Source: Lepidodermella squamata
Lineage: Eukaryota > Gastrotricha
Assembly: GCA_047495785.1 (NCBI GenBank)
Contig: JBLDXI010000032.1
Span: forward strand, 2,728,001-2,792,000
Length of the DNA stretch: 64,000 bases
Reading direction: 5' to 3'
Shown here: piece after piece, positions 11,045 to 23,656 of the stretch
Layout: the number at the start of each line of letters is the position of its first letter
Numbering within the stretch: the first letter of the stretch is position 1
Notes under the pieces: model-generated
Told to the model about the DNA's origin: nothing
Seen by the model: only the letters and a program-made list of their open reading frames with translations
The model's database searches: none
Made by a program: the position numbers and the translations under genes

Positions 11045-12308
11045 TTAGTCCGTATGCAAATATTGAATGAGCTCGGCCATTCGGTGATCTTTCGAAACCA
11101 AGTCGTATCGTCGATATGCCAGAGCGACCGATGCCGCCATTCGACTATAGCTCGCAGCGTTGATCGCCTCTAAAACTTTGGTTAGATGGTCGAATCTATT
11201 ATGAGGCGAATTCCTAGCTGCCATCAGCGTCTGAACGCCGGCTTTCAATTCTTCGAAAATCCTCGCAAATTCTGTCCCGCCTTCGCATTCGAAATCACCT
11301 ATAATTCTAGAAATAGAATGCTCTTGAAAATTACTGTAATTTGAAGGGCGTACTTTTGTAGAAAATCAAAAATAGCAGCAGGGCGTATTCCTCGGTCGAA
11401 GGGTTCCAGTTCATGATGACTGACCACATTTGCAACGTTTCACCAGGTAGATGCTGATTAAAATGACTCATTAATTGAAAAAAGAATGAATTGACTAATT
11501 TTACCGCATATTCAGGGAACACACGAGCCATTTGAGTTGTATAATGGGAATTAAGATTGCAGAGTCGTGGCGAAAATCGAACCATAGCCGCCGTAGAAAT
11601 CGGCGTAATCGCTCGGCCAAACATGATTTTCCGCTTTTCCGGCGACAAAATTTGATAACCAGGCAGCATTTTGAGAAAATCAGCTATTGCCTTCAAGGTC
11701 ATCATCACGTGATCTGTCATGACACTCCAAAACTGAACATCCGTCGGGTATTCTTCCTTTAAAATGTCGCTAGGAAACTAATCGCCAGGATGGAATTGAT
11801 GAAATTGTGATGACTAAAAATTTACCTCTATAAATGTTTTTAACAGGTGATCAGCTGCTGTGACTGATTTTCGCAAGTTGTTTTCCATGGTTGTTAGTCT
11901 AGGCTCGGACAAATCGCTGATGACCATTATTGTTGTATCGCTCGATGACGCTTGATGACTTTTAGTTGTTACAACCGCGGTTGTTGAAACGCCTAAAGCC
12001 GTGCATTTGTCCATGCGGCATTTCGGACAAATCTGCCGTTACAACGACCCGGCTGATGAAACAATAGCCGGTCGAATTATCGGATTGCCACCAGGGTTAA
12101 GGCAGCTCTTCTGGCCTTTGCGGCATTTCAGCTGCGATGCGCGGTGGTAATTTCGCTTGTAAAACTTTTTGCACGCGTTGCAAGTTATTGTTAGGCTACT
12201 ACCGGCCAGCTGCTCGTCAGTCGAACCCGCCGTCAGTACGGGTGTCCCACATACCTGGCAATGCACCCCTCGATAGCCTGGTAGACCATTATTTTCAAGT
12301 GGAAACAT
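11045..12308 (-). CDS. divergent nuclear receptor (C4 zinc finger plus ligand-binding domain)
   Basis: Exons in transcript order: 12308-~12092, 12032-11826, 11777-11354 and 11298-11045. The first exon holds CQVCG and CNACKKFYKR, the first C4 finger and P-box region, with a spacer between the Cys pairs longer than usual. It then carries the start of the second finger (CRKGQKSC). Exon 2 supplies CPKCRMDKCTALGV, the end of that finger. Exon 3 has the helix 3-5 signature of a ligand-binding domain (DHVMMTLKAIADFLKMLPGYQIL). Exons 2-4 join in phase. The first join does not: a consensus 59-nt intron (12033-12091) would shift frame, and reading through meets TAA at 12039-12041. It may be a pseudogene, a one-base sequence error, or use a non-standard intron. 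Confidence 0.7.
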
Positions 12309-12786
12309 TATTTTTCGTGGAAAAAATCAAGCATAATGGTGAACTGATCCTTCAGTGATAAGTTTTTGTTCAAGAAAAAATTGAATTATATTTTGTTAGA
12401 AAGTTGTGTCAATCTTAATCTAAGATGACACTGCTCCTGACCATGAAGCGATATGATTAATTTATATAATTGATATATTGAATCAATTTTAATTGTTTGT
12501 CGCGAAATTGCAGGAACCGGCGCATTTTCAGTCATCGCGGATAAGTCCTAATTAATTTTTACAGTGTCGCGACTTGGGTTTTTCGAAAAATTCTGACATT
12601 TTTCTAGGGCAATGTTTTGCCTGCTTTTTCACGCCATGAGCAAATAAACAGCATGTGGCATGACTAAATTATAAATGCCTCAATTTGTTCAACTGTCAAT
12701 CCAGAATGCAATTTTATTCTCTTCCTCGCGCTACTATTCACGTGGTCCGTGAATTCAGGTGGAAATAAATAACACGTACAGTATTT
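12309..12786. other. intergenic between the nuclear receptor and a secreted orphan
   Basis: About 480 bp with no gene seen; it is upstream of the nuclear-receptor gene and downstream of the next minus-strand gene. Confidence 0.5.
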
Positions 12787-13653
12787 TTAACACTTTAAGA
12801 CAAGGATGATAAGAGGCAAATTAATTGGCCACAAATCGACACAGACGGTGAAGGCGCCGTTGCGTCCAGAATACTGCGAATAGTCTGTTCTGTCTATTAC
12901 AGAGGCATCCAGCCACACGCCGTCGCTGCCGAACGTGTCCTCGGCCCATTCCGTGTTCATGAGGCTATTCGCGGATTTTGTGATACTCCGCACTAGAGAG
13001 TCGAGGTTAGATCCGTACGGCCTCACGCTTCGAACCCGACTGTGAGCCAGGACTTTCATATCATGCAACATGGGCCTGTATAATTCGAAAATAGAAGCGA
13101 TATCAAAGCCTTGAAACTCATGAGCTTACATTATCGAGGTAACGTTGATTTCCTCGGCAGAAGCAACTACACCAACTACGCCATTCAAAATCATTGTAAT
13201 CTGTAATAAAATTAATTTAAATTAATTAATTCGTGTAATATTAACCCACCAAACGAGCGTAAATTTGGCGTATTGTACGGTAAGTATCGCTCGTAGTATC
13301 TGACATTTGCTCCTTCGGCCAATCGGAGACTTTCAAAACGAAAGCATCTCTATCATCGGTATTCGGAAACCAATCAGGCCGATGTTTGTTCGCCGGTGAC
13401 AATGTAACCTTGACCTGATGCGCCCGGATTGTCATGAAGACTTCGTATTCATAAGCCGGCGGCGCTGTTGCTTCAACGTCATACTCTTGATCTGAAAAAA
13501 TCTATTTCAGAAATTGCTTCGAGAATTCCTGAACTTACAGTCTTTATTTGACACAGGATAAGTTCGATTTCGAGGCGTCCAATCATCGGCGGTTATCGGC
13601 AAGGTGCAAAAAAGTGATAAGAGCAATACGATGGCTAAAGGTTGTGATGACAT
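12787..13653 (-). CDS. secreted protein of unknown family
   Basis: Four exons in transcript order: 13653-13539, 13491-13250, 13200-13130 and 13075-12787. Introns are 47-54 nt, all GT-AG, and phases 1, 0 and 2 match, giving 238 residues. The N-terminus (MSSQPLAIVLLLSLFCTLPITA) is a signal peptide. The mature part has no domain I recognise. The protein ends in a hydrophobic stretch (LPLIILVLKC), which might be a membrane or GPI-anchor signal. The consistent exon structure makes it a real gene although the family is unknown. Confidence 0.65.
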
Positions 13654-14759
13654 TTTATTATATTATTATTGCAGAGGTATTGTCTACGCAATAATATTAT
13701 TGCTGAATCTCTGCATCGCAATTTTATTACCGAAGTAAAAAAGTAATATAGCATAATGAAATTACGTCGTCGGCGCGTTTAGTCATAAAATTGACAGAAA
13801 ATCGTAAGTAATATAAGAGCATTGTTTTTCCATCCATGCATGCATCGCTGCTGTCACTGTCAAGTGGCGGTGTAGTGTGTACGCGGAACTGATGAATAAC
13901 TCTTCGGCGGCGCAATAATTACCGCGCCCATCGTCGCGCGTTTAAAAACGACGAGTAACACGCCTTTACTTATTAGTTCGTGTGATTGAATAGTATTTGC
14001 CGATCTAAGCATAATATATTATTGCTATGAACAATGTAAAAATCGAACTGATGCCTCGCCAAGCCTGGAGCTTTGTTCCGGTTAAAAAAACCGCTCCTAT
14101 ACTGAAATACTTGCTATATATCAAATGGGAGTGAGTATTGGTACCGAAAGTGACCAAATGTCTAGAGGTATTTGTGAAGCGCCAAACGTCTGGTAATTAT
14201 TGCGCCAATTGATATAAAATGTTGCGATACTTACAGCGACACAAATTTATCGCGCAAATCAACCAATTTTCGGCCAACTTTTTCTCCAGCTGCACAACTT
14301 CGAATCGAACTCCCATTTAAATGGTAAATAGACCTGGTCCTGAACTACAAAAAAGCAGAAGGGCCGGCCAATTTTTGCTACGGTCAAGCCTTGGCGCCGC
14401 ACCTTGAGGCTGAAAAAATGAGCGACAATTTACGCTAAAATACAGCTCGTTTTCAACACATTTATTCTGTCGCACGGGGTCACCAAATTAAAGCAATTTT
14501 TTACGGAGAAACAGAGTGCTTTGTGTCAAAGCGAAAAAGCTCCGCCTTAATGAAACTTCATGAAAATCGGCAGAAGGCTTTTCTCCAACTTTTTCCCAAC
14601 GCAGAAAATGGTTTTATTCAGGATATTTTCGCGAGCCTGTGAACTAAAATAAAAATAATACATTTCTCCATGCCATGAGTCAGTTTTATTTCATTGTACC
14701 TTCAAATTGTACTTTAAAAAAGGCAAATTTATTCTAAGAACACTGTTGCAACAACTTGT
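13654..14759. other. intergenic between the orphan gene and the histone cluster
   Basis: No gene supported in about 1.1 kb. It holds the promoter side of the secreted orphan and, at the right end, the 3' region of histone H3, with a polyadenylation signal (AATAAA on the minus strand) at 14728-14733. Confidence 0.5.
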
Positions 14760-14775
14760 GGCCCTGAAAAGGGCC
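14760..14775 (-). terminator. histone 3' stem-loop of H3
   Basis: On the minus strand this reads GGCCCTTTTCAGGGCC, the canonical 6-bp stem with a 4-nt loop bound by SLBP, 41 nt past the H3 stop codon. An AATAAA signal follows further downstream. Confidence 0.95.
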
Positions 14776-14816
14776 GGTCGGTGTGAGATCTTCGGTGGAA
14801 ATTGGCTTCGATCTGC

Positions 14817-15804
<988 letters not shown>

Positions 15805-15853
15805 GATCATCATCAATCGACTGCTCTCAACATCAGCGTCTTCAGCCCTAACC

Positions 15854-15869
15854 GGCCCTTTTCAGGGCC
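15854..15869 (+). terminator. histone 3' stem-loop of H4
   Basis: GGCCCTTTTCAGGGCC, followed by ACAAG. An AATAAA signal lies downstream at 15923-15928. Confidence 0.95.
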
Positions 15870-16014
15870 ACAAGTCATTGCAATAGTGTAAAATGTGTCC
15901 CAGCAATAACGTTTTCCTGAATAATAAACATGTTTCTGTCTCCTGTTAAAAAAAATGTGTGTTTGGTCGAAGCAACGTTGCAGCTTATTTTGATTCAAGA
16001 GGTACCAAAAACAG

Positions 16015-16422
16015 ATACTGTATATCTACTAATTTTCGGTGGTCACTAATTTTCGGTTTGATCTTTGAATTTGCTCAAAATCACCGAAAATAAATTCGGT
16101 CAATTCATTGTTCTTTTCTACAATACAGCTGTATTATGGTAAAATAGGGTAAAATGTGCCAAAATTGTGTTACCCGCAATTTTAGGTAGTAAGGATGTTG
16201 GAAGTAACAGATATTGATGCTGCTAAAGCAGCGATTATCTCCTCATAGCGTGTAAAAACACGAAATTGAAGCACTGAAATAAATTTTCAAGTGACTAATT
16301 TTGAATTTTTTCTCAGGAGCTACTCTCAAACCGAATTCAAATCCACCGAAATTAAATGTACAGGTCCGAAATCTCCAAAACCGAAAATTAGTGACCACCG
16401 AAAATTAGTAGATATACAGTAT
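16015..16422. mobile_element. 408-bp MITE with perfect 45-bp terminal inverted repeats
   Basis: Positions 16015-16059 and 16378-16422 are perfect reverse complements starting ATACTGTATATCTACTAATT. The repeats fit a TA target duplication, as in Tc1/mariner-derived MITEs. Each terminal repeat holds CTAATTTTCGG twice. The interior has no coding capacity. It lies between the H3/H4 and H2A/H2B pairs. Confidence 0.8.
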
Positions 16423-17008
16423 ATGATCATGTGAAAAATGTGAAAATGTATTGAATTTTCGGCGATTCTCGACGAATATTTTGAATCCAAACTTTCATTT
16501 CAATTAATTTCAATTTCCAATGAGTTTGAAAAGCTTTTTTGTTGTGATTGTGTAAAATGCCCACTTCAGACATTGAATGAAGACCTGCTCGGGAATACGC
16601 CGCGTCGTCACGTTGAGAGAACGAATACCGCATAATACCTGAATTCTCGGTAAAAACCCTATAAAATTATGTTTTCAAACGGTCAAATCCCGATATTGAT
16701 CAAGCAACATAATTTGTCCATTTCTAGCATTATCTACTTCATGTTTCATGTCTCCTGAATGATTTACGTGGCTCGAAAAAAATTGCAATCTCAATCAACA
16801 TTTTATTTATTTTGCAAATTGATTGCCATATTGTTTCAGACATTTTTCGGGTTTGGCTTGAAACCTTCGATATCCTGTTTTCTGAAGAAGTAAATGCAAA
16901 CGCTTGGTCTGATGTATAATTCTAACACAACTTCCATGAAACAGAAAGCGAAAACTTTTATTTCAACAGATGAAACTAATGCGGCAAAACACTGTTGCAA
17001 CAACTTGT
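16423..17008. other. intergenic between histone pairs
   Basis: No gene seen. At the right end a minus-strand AATAAA (16957-16962) can serve histone H2A as a second 3'-end signal. Confidence 0.5.
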
Positions 17009-17024
17009 GGCCCTGAAAAGGGCC
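17009..17024 (-). terminator. histone 3' stem-loop of H2A
   Basis: Minus strand GGCCCTTTTCAGGGCC, 40 nt past the H2A stop. The flank downstream (ACAAGTTGTTGCAACAGTGTT) is the same as in H3 and H2B. Confidence 0.95.
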
Positions 17025-17064
17025 GGTTCATGCTTATTGAAAAGCTGCAGATGGAAGTTGTCGT

Positions 17065-17508
17065 TTATTGCGATTGGCTAGCAGCGGCCTTCTTCTTGCC
17101 ACCAGAAGCCGGCTTAGCAGCGGGTGCATCGGCCGTTTTCTTGGGCAGCAGGACGGTCTGGATGTTGGGCAGAACACCACCTTGAGCAATCGTAACGTGC
17201 GACAGCAGCCTGTTCAACTCCTCGTCGTTGCGGATCGCCAGTTGGATGTGGCGAGGCACAATGCGGGTCTTCTTGTTGTCGCGAGCGGCGTTTCCGGCCA
17301 ACTCGAGGACTTCAGCAGCCAGGTACTCCATGACGGCGGCGAGGTACACAGGTGCACCTGCGCCGACACGCTCGGCGTAGTTACCGCGCTTCAAAAGACG
17401 CGTGATACGACCGACCGGGAATTGAAGACCGGCGCGAGATGACTTGGTCTTTGATTTTTGGCGGTTAGCCTTGCCACCCTTACCACGGCCAGCAGCTGGA
17501 GCAGACAT
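17065..17508 (-). CDS. H2A: histone H2A with an SQSQ tail
   Basis: Intronless, 147 residues. The core [10 protein letters not shown]...[18 protein letters not shown] and the acidic-patch segment are canonical. The C-terminal tail is longer than in standard H2A and ends [13 protein letters not shown]. Two SQ dipeptides at the end are potential ATM/ATR sites, but the usual H2AX ending SQ(E/D)-hydrophobic is absent. It is divergent from H2B over 369 bp. A TATA-like TATTTAAA lies on the minus strand at 17587-17594. Confidence 0.97.
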   Translation of the reverse strand: MSAPAAGRGKGGKANRQKSKTKSSRAGLQFPVGRITRLLKRGNYAERVGAGAPVYLAAVMEYLAAEVLELAGNAARDNKKTRIVPRHIQLAIRNDEELNRLLSHVTIAQGGVLPNIQTVLLPKKTADAPAAKPASGGKKKAAASQSQ

Positions 17509-17877
17509 TGTTGATGATGATGTTGATAAGCGAAAGTGAGAAAATTTCTAACAGAGCACGAACAAGAAAAAAAGTGAAAATTTTTGTTTAAATACCCCGC
17601 GGTGGCATTAGCGGGAGGCGAAAAATTCAAATTTATTGTTTATGACATTAACAGCCAATAAACAATCTAGGCATGCGCGCACTACAATTATGCGCATTTA
17701 TGATTGGTTGAAAGTGCGCGCGCCGGAAGCAATAAAAACAAACAAACGTTTGCGCGTTAATTCTGCCGCACTAATGCCACGCGCAACGTATAATGTTTCA
17801 CGTTTTACACAAACACTGTTCGGAAAAGCTAGTAAATACACGCATTTTCACCTTGCTAAAATCAATCATCATCGATA
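17509..17877. promoter_or_regulatory. bidirectional H2A/H2B promoter
   Basis: It contains CAGCCAATAAAC (17652-17663) then GCGCGCACTACAATTAT, matching the arrangement in the H3/H4 promoter, and a TATA-like element for H2A at 17587-17594. Confidence 0.65.
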
Positions 17878-18252
17878 ATGTCGCCCAAAGTCACTGGTAA
17901 AGTTGCATCGAAGGGTTCGAAAAAGGCCGCCAAGCCTAAGACCGCTGGTGAGAAGAAAAAGCGCCATCGCCGCCGCGAGTCGTACAACATCTACATCTAC
18001 AAGGTGTTGAAACAGGTTCACCCTGACACCGGCATCTCCGGCAAGGCTATGGCCATCATGAACTCGTTCGTCAACGACATTTTCGAGCGCATCGCCCTCG
18101 AGTCGTCGCGCCTGGCCCACTACAACAAGAAGGCCACCATAAGCAGTCGAGAGGTACAAACAGCTGTGCGTCTCCTGCTGCCTGGTGAGCTTGCTAAGCA
18201 CGCCGTCTCGGAAGGCACCAAGGCCGTCACCAAGTACACCAGCTCGAAATAA
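17878..18252 (+). CDS. H2B: histone H2B
   Basis: Intronless, 124 residues. It has a basic tail rich in Lys and the canonical core [20 protein letters not shown] and [17 protein letters not shown], ending AVTKYTSSK. It pairs divergently with H2A and is followed by a histone stem-loop. Confidence 0.98.
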   Translation: MSPKVTGKVASKGSKKAAKPKTAGEKKKRHRRRESYNIYIYKVLKQVHPDTGISGKAMAIMNSFVNDIFERIALESSRLAHYNKKATISSREVQTAVRLLLPGELAKHAVSEGTKAVTKYTSSK

Positions 18253-18297
18253 GCTGCCTACTTCGAAGACTACAACATCGTCTTCTTACTCCGAACC

Positions 18298-18313
18298 GGC
18301 CCTTTTCAGGGCC
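18298..18313 (+). terminator. histone 3' stem-loop of H2B
   Basis: GGCCCTTTTCAGGGCC followed by ACAAGTTGTTGCAACAGTGTT. An AATAAA signal follows at 18359-18364. Confidence 0.95.
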
Positions 18314-18364
18314 ACAAGTTGTTGCAACAGTGTTTTGAAAATGTTATAAATGTCGGGCAATAAA

Positions 18365-19216
18365 CGAATTTAAATTGCTGATAAAGTTTCAAATAAAAAA
18401 GTTCGAATAGGTCAAAAATATAGAAAATAACGAAAACGTAAACAAATTAATTTTGGATAAAATGTTAATCGAGACTTGACCCACAAAATAGATAGTCTTA
18501 ACATTTTAGCCCGAATTTTGTTACTATTTTTACCTATCCACTTGTTAATCCGTTCATTCTTCAGCCATTTTACTACAAAGCAATTTTTTGAGGACAGGCT
18601 TCAAAAGCAAAAGATCCATAAGGTATCTTGCACGATTTTACGGAGCCAGTTACCTATCTCACAGTTTTCAGTGTATATTTCTTTCATCTGTCATTTCTCC
18701 GGAGGTGCCGGCGACTTGTGAAAGTGTTCGGTATCACTTTAACGCACATGGCAGTCCGAAACAGCAACTCGCCACTTTATTTAATCCAAAATAAAAAGCT
18801 TGTGTCGTTAAAAAGCGCTGTATATTGTTGATACAATTACCTATGATGTATAATATCACGTTGTGATTATCAAGAAATATTTACTGTATAAGAAAGTGTT
18901 GACGCTGCACAAAAGACTATAACGCAAAAAGCAGATAAATGCGCACACGCGACGCCGTTGCCGCTTCAAGTGACTTTGCCGGCCGCTGAATAGCCCTGAT
19001 CATTAATATTTTATACGCTTTGCTAATTAACGCGTTATCATCCATCGCATTCACGCACCTTCAGGGCGGAGTTAGAATATAAGGTTAAAAAGCTTCGATG
19101 AAAGTTGGCGGGTAACTTTCGAGAATTTTCTCTTCTAATATCACACCTTTTCTCGAAAATTAAATTTTGAATGTTGATTTTTTTATAATTTTTCAGAAAG
19201 GCGTTTTAATTCAGGT
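18365..19216. other. intergenic
   Basis: About 850 bp with no supported gene; open frames here are short and not protein-like. Confidence 0.5.
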
Positions 19217-20909
19217 ATGCCGACTGGGCGAGTCGGTTTAATTTTTACAATAGTTCTGCTCTTGGCAACCGCCTGTCTCTGCGAGCCTGAAATAACCAGT
19301 GAAGAATTGGATGGTGAAAATATCGAAGAAATAGACAGCTTCTTATCTGATCTACCGCAAAGGACTACTGATGTGATCAGTACGACAGAAGCAGCTATGA
19401 CTACGCAAGAGTCACCAATAGCGAAATGCCCGAAAAGCGGAAAACCGATGGTCTTCCCGCAAAATCTGTATTCCAACAAATCGATGCACTACCCATTTCA
19501 AGAGAGCGGTCTTCAAATATTTCTCGGTCTTAAAATACCCTGCGATGGTATTATCACTGCCTGGCAATTTTTATCAGCAAATTCTGTGGTAATAGATTCG
19601 AAATTTATTCCAATTAGATTAATCTGCTATCTGTTACACATCCAGATATGGGGACTTCATTTCGGAATTTTTCGGAGGACATGTTTCGACGTTTACCAAC
19701 TTGTATCAGATACTTACATAAATGGGCAGTCAACCGGGACCGGTGGCGAGCGATGGGTTGCCTGGAAGCCGGCGCATCCTATTCCTGTTCAACGTGGGGA
19801 TGTCATCGGAATTTTCTACGATCGCATCAACACCGCTACAAAAAGCGTATCAGTTAGATCGGTTACGCTGCCAGATAATTATAAATACGCTCCGAAGCAA
19901 TTCGCCAGTTCCGAGGCTCTGGTTTTTCTTAACGACGCGCAATCGCTGGCTAAATCTCAGGGTTATTACCCAAGGATCCTTAATTTTTATGTTTTTTTCT
20001 AAAAATTTATCATATTAGGGTGCGTTAGACTAGCGGCTGGGCGTGTCACTCGGCGCATACCTGCCTTGTTCATTTTATTAACGCCTGACAATCGGGTCCG
20101 GTCATCAGGTAATTTCATATTTTAGAGATTTTAATAATTTAATAAATTTAATAAAATTGTATTTTAATTTTATGATGCTTATAATTTTAATATTTTAATA
20201 ATTTTGAAATAGAACTCAACACCGTTCGAACTTTCATCTCCACAACAGAAATACCTGATTATGAAGCCACTGGCAAATCAGAGAGTTCGTTTTCAAATAT
20301 AATAGGCCCATTTTCAAAATTCAAATTTTTCATTAAGGTGAGGAAAAATCTCGAAATGCGAAGGTCCCAATAAGCTGCTATCTTTCACCCAAGTTTGACA
20401 ATTGGTGTCAAATTTCCTTACGTGCTCGATATTACTTCGACACGGCTTCGAAGATTTGCCGCCAATTCCTGCACTGTCCAACTAATCTAGCAGCTTCAAA
20501 TTTCGGTTTCCCCTCGCACGCCGAATGCTTATCGACATGTAAACCCGCGGCTAAAGGGGCTAAGATTTCTGTGGTCAAGAAGAAAACTTACATCCCTAAG
20601 CATAATTCAACCATCAATACCAAGAAGTGGGCAGTTTTTGATAGCAAAGCGAATTCTGAAGCTGGAAAGGTTCAACATTCCCCAGCGAATTTGATCAAAT
20701 TTCGAACTCTCCAACCTACAACTCCGGAGCCTGATAACTATGAAACCCAAATCAACGATGAAATCGGGTCTTTCAACTACGGCCCGGCTGAAAATGATCA
20801 ATATGACGATGAAGATACCGATTTCGAGGAGCCGATAGCCGAATACATCGCCTACAGACCCAAATTGGCGAGAAATTCAAATCGGCTCAGACAGCGTAAG
20901 AATTTCTGA
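19217..20909 (+). CDS. secreted protein with unnamed beta-rich domain and Kunitz-like domain, copy 1
   Basis: Five exons: 19217-19588, 19646-19961, 20019-20108, 20213-20284 and 20338-20909, giving 473 residues with matching phases. Residues 1-22 are a signal peptide. The first domain has P-C-D-G-x-I..W.FLSA, a GLHFGIFR strand and a VQRGDVIGIFYDR strand, suggesting a beta-sandwich. The C-terminal module has six Cys in Kunitz-like order with RYYFD, CRQFLHC and ECLSTC, but the C3-C4 spacing is short (five residues) and the usual P1 loop is absent, so inhibition is doubtful. A long acidic tail follows. Introns match those of the two copies downstream. Intron 1 (57 nt) has no stop and keeps frame, so it could be retained. 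Confidence 0.8.
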
Positions 20910-21313
20910 TGTCTTCGCTTTTATACACAAGTTGCTCAATCAAAGTTTTATTGATGATTTTTTGCTAAAAATAAAAAGTTGCTGTTTTTTTGCGGAATAT
21001 TCTCCGATATTTACAAGTTATTTAATTGCGTTGTTGCTTTTTATTGGAGCCGGAAGCAAACATCTTTTGTGTGTTGGGAAAATGTTCGCAAACACATGCT
21101 TTTTATCGAGATGTTTATCACTCAAGTCAGTTTTTAAAAGATAATGCTCGTCCATCATAACGAGATGAGTCGCGTCGCTCGACACCGAGGTTGAAATAAT
21201 AGAAAAAAACAAAGCAATAATGAATAATGATGCGCTGTCGTGTCCAAGTTTAAACCTGTCAAATGCGCAACTCACTTTGAAAGTGCCTCGATTATATTAC
21301 TCGCAAAACACGA
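20910..21313. other. intergenic between Kunitz-like paralogues
   Basis: About 400 bp, nothing recognised beyond likely promoter sequence for the next gene. Confidence 0.5.
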
Positions 21314-22754
21314 ATGGCAAAATTTAGGGCTTTGATCCTATTTTTCAACGCGTTCTGGCTGGAACCAGGCTTCATTTTAGCGAATATCCTCATCGAAAGA
21401 CCACGATCATTCTGCCCGAACCAAAGCATCTACCAGCTCCCGCCCTATCCATTCAGCCAAAATGTCGAAAAGTATTTCGCGACCCCCGAACCTTTTCTCC
21501 AGGTCTTCAGTGGATCTATGACCGTACCCTGCGATGGGGAGCTATCAAATTTGCGATTCATCTCCGCTGTGGAACGAATTCAAGGCTTGCACTTTGGAAT
21601 TTTCCGGCCTGTTAGCTTGGGCACGCAGCTTTGCCTAGCCTATGACATGTACCTGGATAATTTAGCGACAAACCAATCGGCTGATTCTTGGGTCACGTGG
21701 ACACCCCCTCATAGTGTTTCCGTGCTGAAAGGCGACATAGTCGGCATTTTTTACGACAGATTTTCTCTTGATAACGATCAAAATTTCGCGGTAAAAATGT
21801 TGACGCTGCCTGACGATGACACGGCAATTGTCAGCCGGTATAATTTTATGCCAGAGACACTCGTGTTCCGGAAACAAGCCGTAGAGCTAGACGCAGATAA
21901 ACGTTCGAGAATTAGGATTTTTCCTATATTTTTCATATATTTTGGTTTCAATTTTTTAGATTGCCTCTCAGTTTCCGAAGGTTGGAAGTCGAAAAGGGTT
22001 CCCGCCCTAGTAGCTACAGTAATTCCGAAAGCTCCAGGTTTGTCCCAAACTCACATTAATATCATTCTGAATTAATCTCCGAATTAACAGAATCGCCAGA
22101 AATCGCTGTGCCAACTAGCCGGAGTCAAAAGTCAAATCGAAAAGTTGTCTCGGCTCCCGTTCTGGTGCCGCTTCGAGTCCAGAACGATGATTCCTTACAA
22201 AAACCACCAGAGGGTCAGTTTTCAAAATTTCCCGGAATTTTTTCTTATTTTTTTTAAATTTCTTTTTAGGATGCTTTTTGCCGAAGGACCAAACGCGCAT
22301 TCGGAATTGCACTGTAGATGATAAAGCTGTTCGCTACTATTTCGACTTCATGGCTCGGCAGTGCCGGCAATTTTTGCAGTGCTACGTCGGTGGCCAGCCG
22401 TTGGACGGCTTCACAACGGTAGGTGAATGCAAGGCGCAATGCAGTAGGTCCACAGCAACCCTGCCACCGCCTTCAACGCTACCACCTGCCCGGCCTATGG
22501 TCAATCGAATCGTGCCTCGGACAGATGTGATTCAGACAAAGTCGGCTGCTGGGTTCAACGGCAATGGCGCAGATTTGGCGACGCGTCGGCGGTTGGGTGA
22601 AATCATCTTAGCGCTGTACATGATGCAAAATCAGAATAATGTCAATCCGGCTCGGCTGATCAGCGAAGCAGCAGGCTACATGGCTGGGCCAACTAGTTAC
22701 CTGCAACAGCCGGGTTTCGTCCACCAAAACGATGCATTTTTCCTTCGGCGCTAA
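21314..22754 (+). CDS. secreted protein with unnamed beta-rich domain and Kunitz-like domain, copy 2
   Basis: Exons 21314-21902, 21960-22037, 22091-22213 and 22270-22754 give 424 residues; phases are all 1. The start ATG precedes a hydrophobic leader (FRALILFFNAFWLEPGFILA). The first domain repeats the copy 1 pattern (VPCDGELSNLRFISA, GLHFGIFRP, KGDIVGIFYDRF). The Kunitz-like module has VRYYFDF, CRQFLQC and ECKAQC. A Pro/Thr-rich link follows, then a C-terminal stretch ending QPGFVHQNDAFFLRR. No canonical inhibitory loop is visible. Confidence 0.8.
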
Positions 22755-23656
22755 TTTCTGATCGAATGAGTGACTCATTGTTGGAAAAACATGTATTTTT
22801 ATTTTTTTATACTCGCAATAAAGACTGACTTTTCAGCATGACTTTTACAGTTTGGTCAAAAATCAAAAAATTAATTTTTGAAATCCGGAAGTTGATAGTT
22901 TTAGCTACAATTTATGCCCAGAGGTCTTGGATTTGCGTCTGCTGTTTCTTTTAATTACAGCTTCAAAAAAATATTTTCAGTAAAAGCTAGCGCTCATAAT
23001 TAGCGGCGTTAGAAGCCTAATAATTACGGAGAAAAAGGTGAGCCTAAATTACAATGAAATAACCACGCATAATTAAAAACAAATACAACGCTGTTAAAGC
23101 TTGTTTGAAGATGATAAGAGACTTCTGCCTAACTGTCATTATGAGACAATAAGGATTTTTTTTTTAATTTTTAATTATTTATTTATAAGAGCAAGGCATT
23201 AAACAATAGATCCTAAATAACAGCAACAGAAGTTGTATCAAAATCAGTCTTTTTCGAGTTTTTTAGTTTAAAATTTCATTTGTTGTAAAAATCAGAGTAA
23301 ATTGCGTGATGAGAGATATTTTGAGGTACTATTAATTACCGAATTATTGCATAAAACTATACATTTTTTAAGGCGGGTGATGGCATGCGCGCCTGCAATT
23401 TTAATTAATGGCTGGTTATCGCAATTAAATCTTAATTACATCACGCAATGCGCATGCGCTTTGACGCTATGCTATCATCAAAGAGAGGTAAAGCGCGTCG
23501 CGGTCAGAAAAAAGAGCGCTTTATTGTGTTCAGATCATTTGGCCGCTGTTATAGAGTCCAGCAATTCCTCTTCCTTGAAACTAAAAAGACTTCTGAAATT
23601 GTCCACCTTGAAATAGAGCATATTTAATCTTGATTCAATTTATAGAACTGTTAAGA
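22755..23656. other. intergenic between Kunitz-like paralogues
   Basis: About 900 bp, AT-rich. An open frame at 23302-23616 (plus) has no recognisable content and no good start; I do not call it. Confidence 0.5.
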
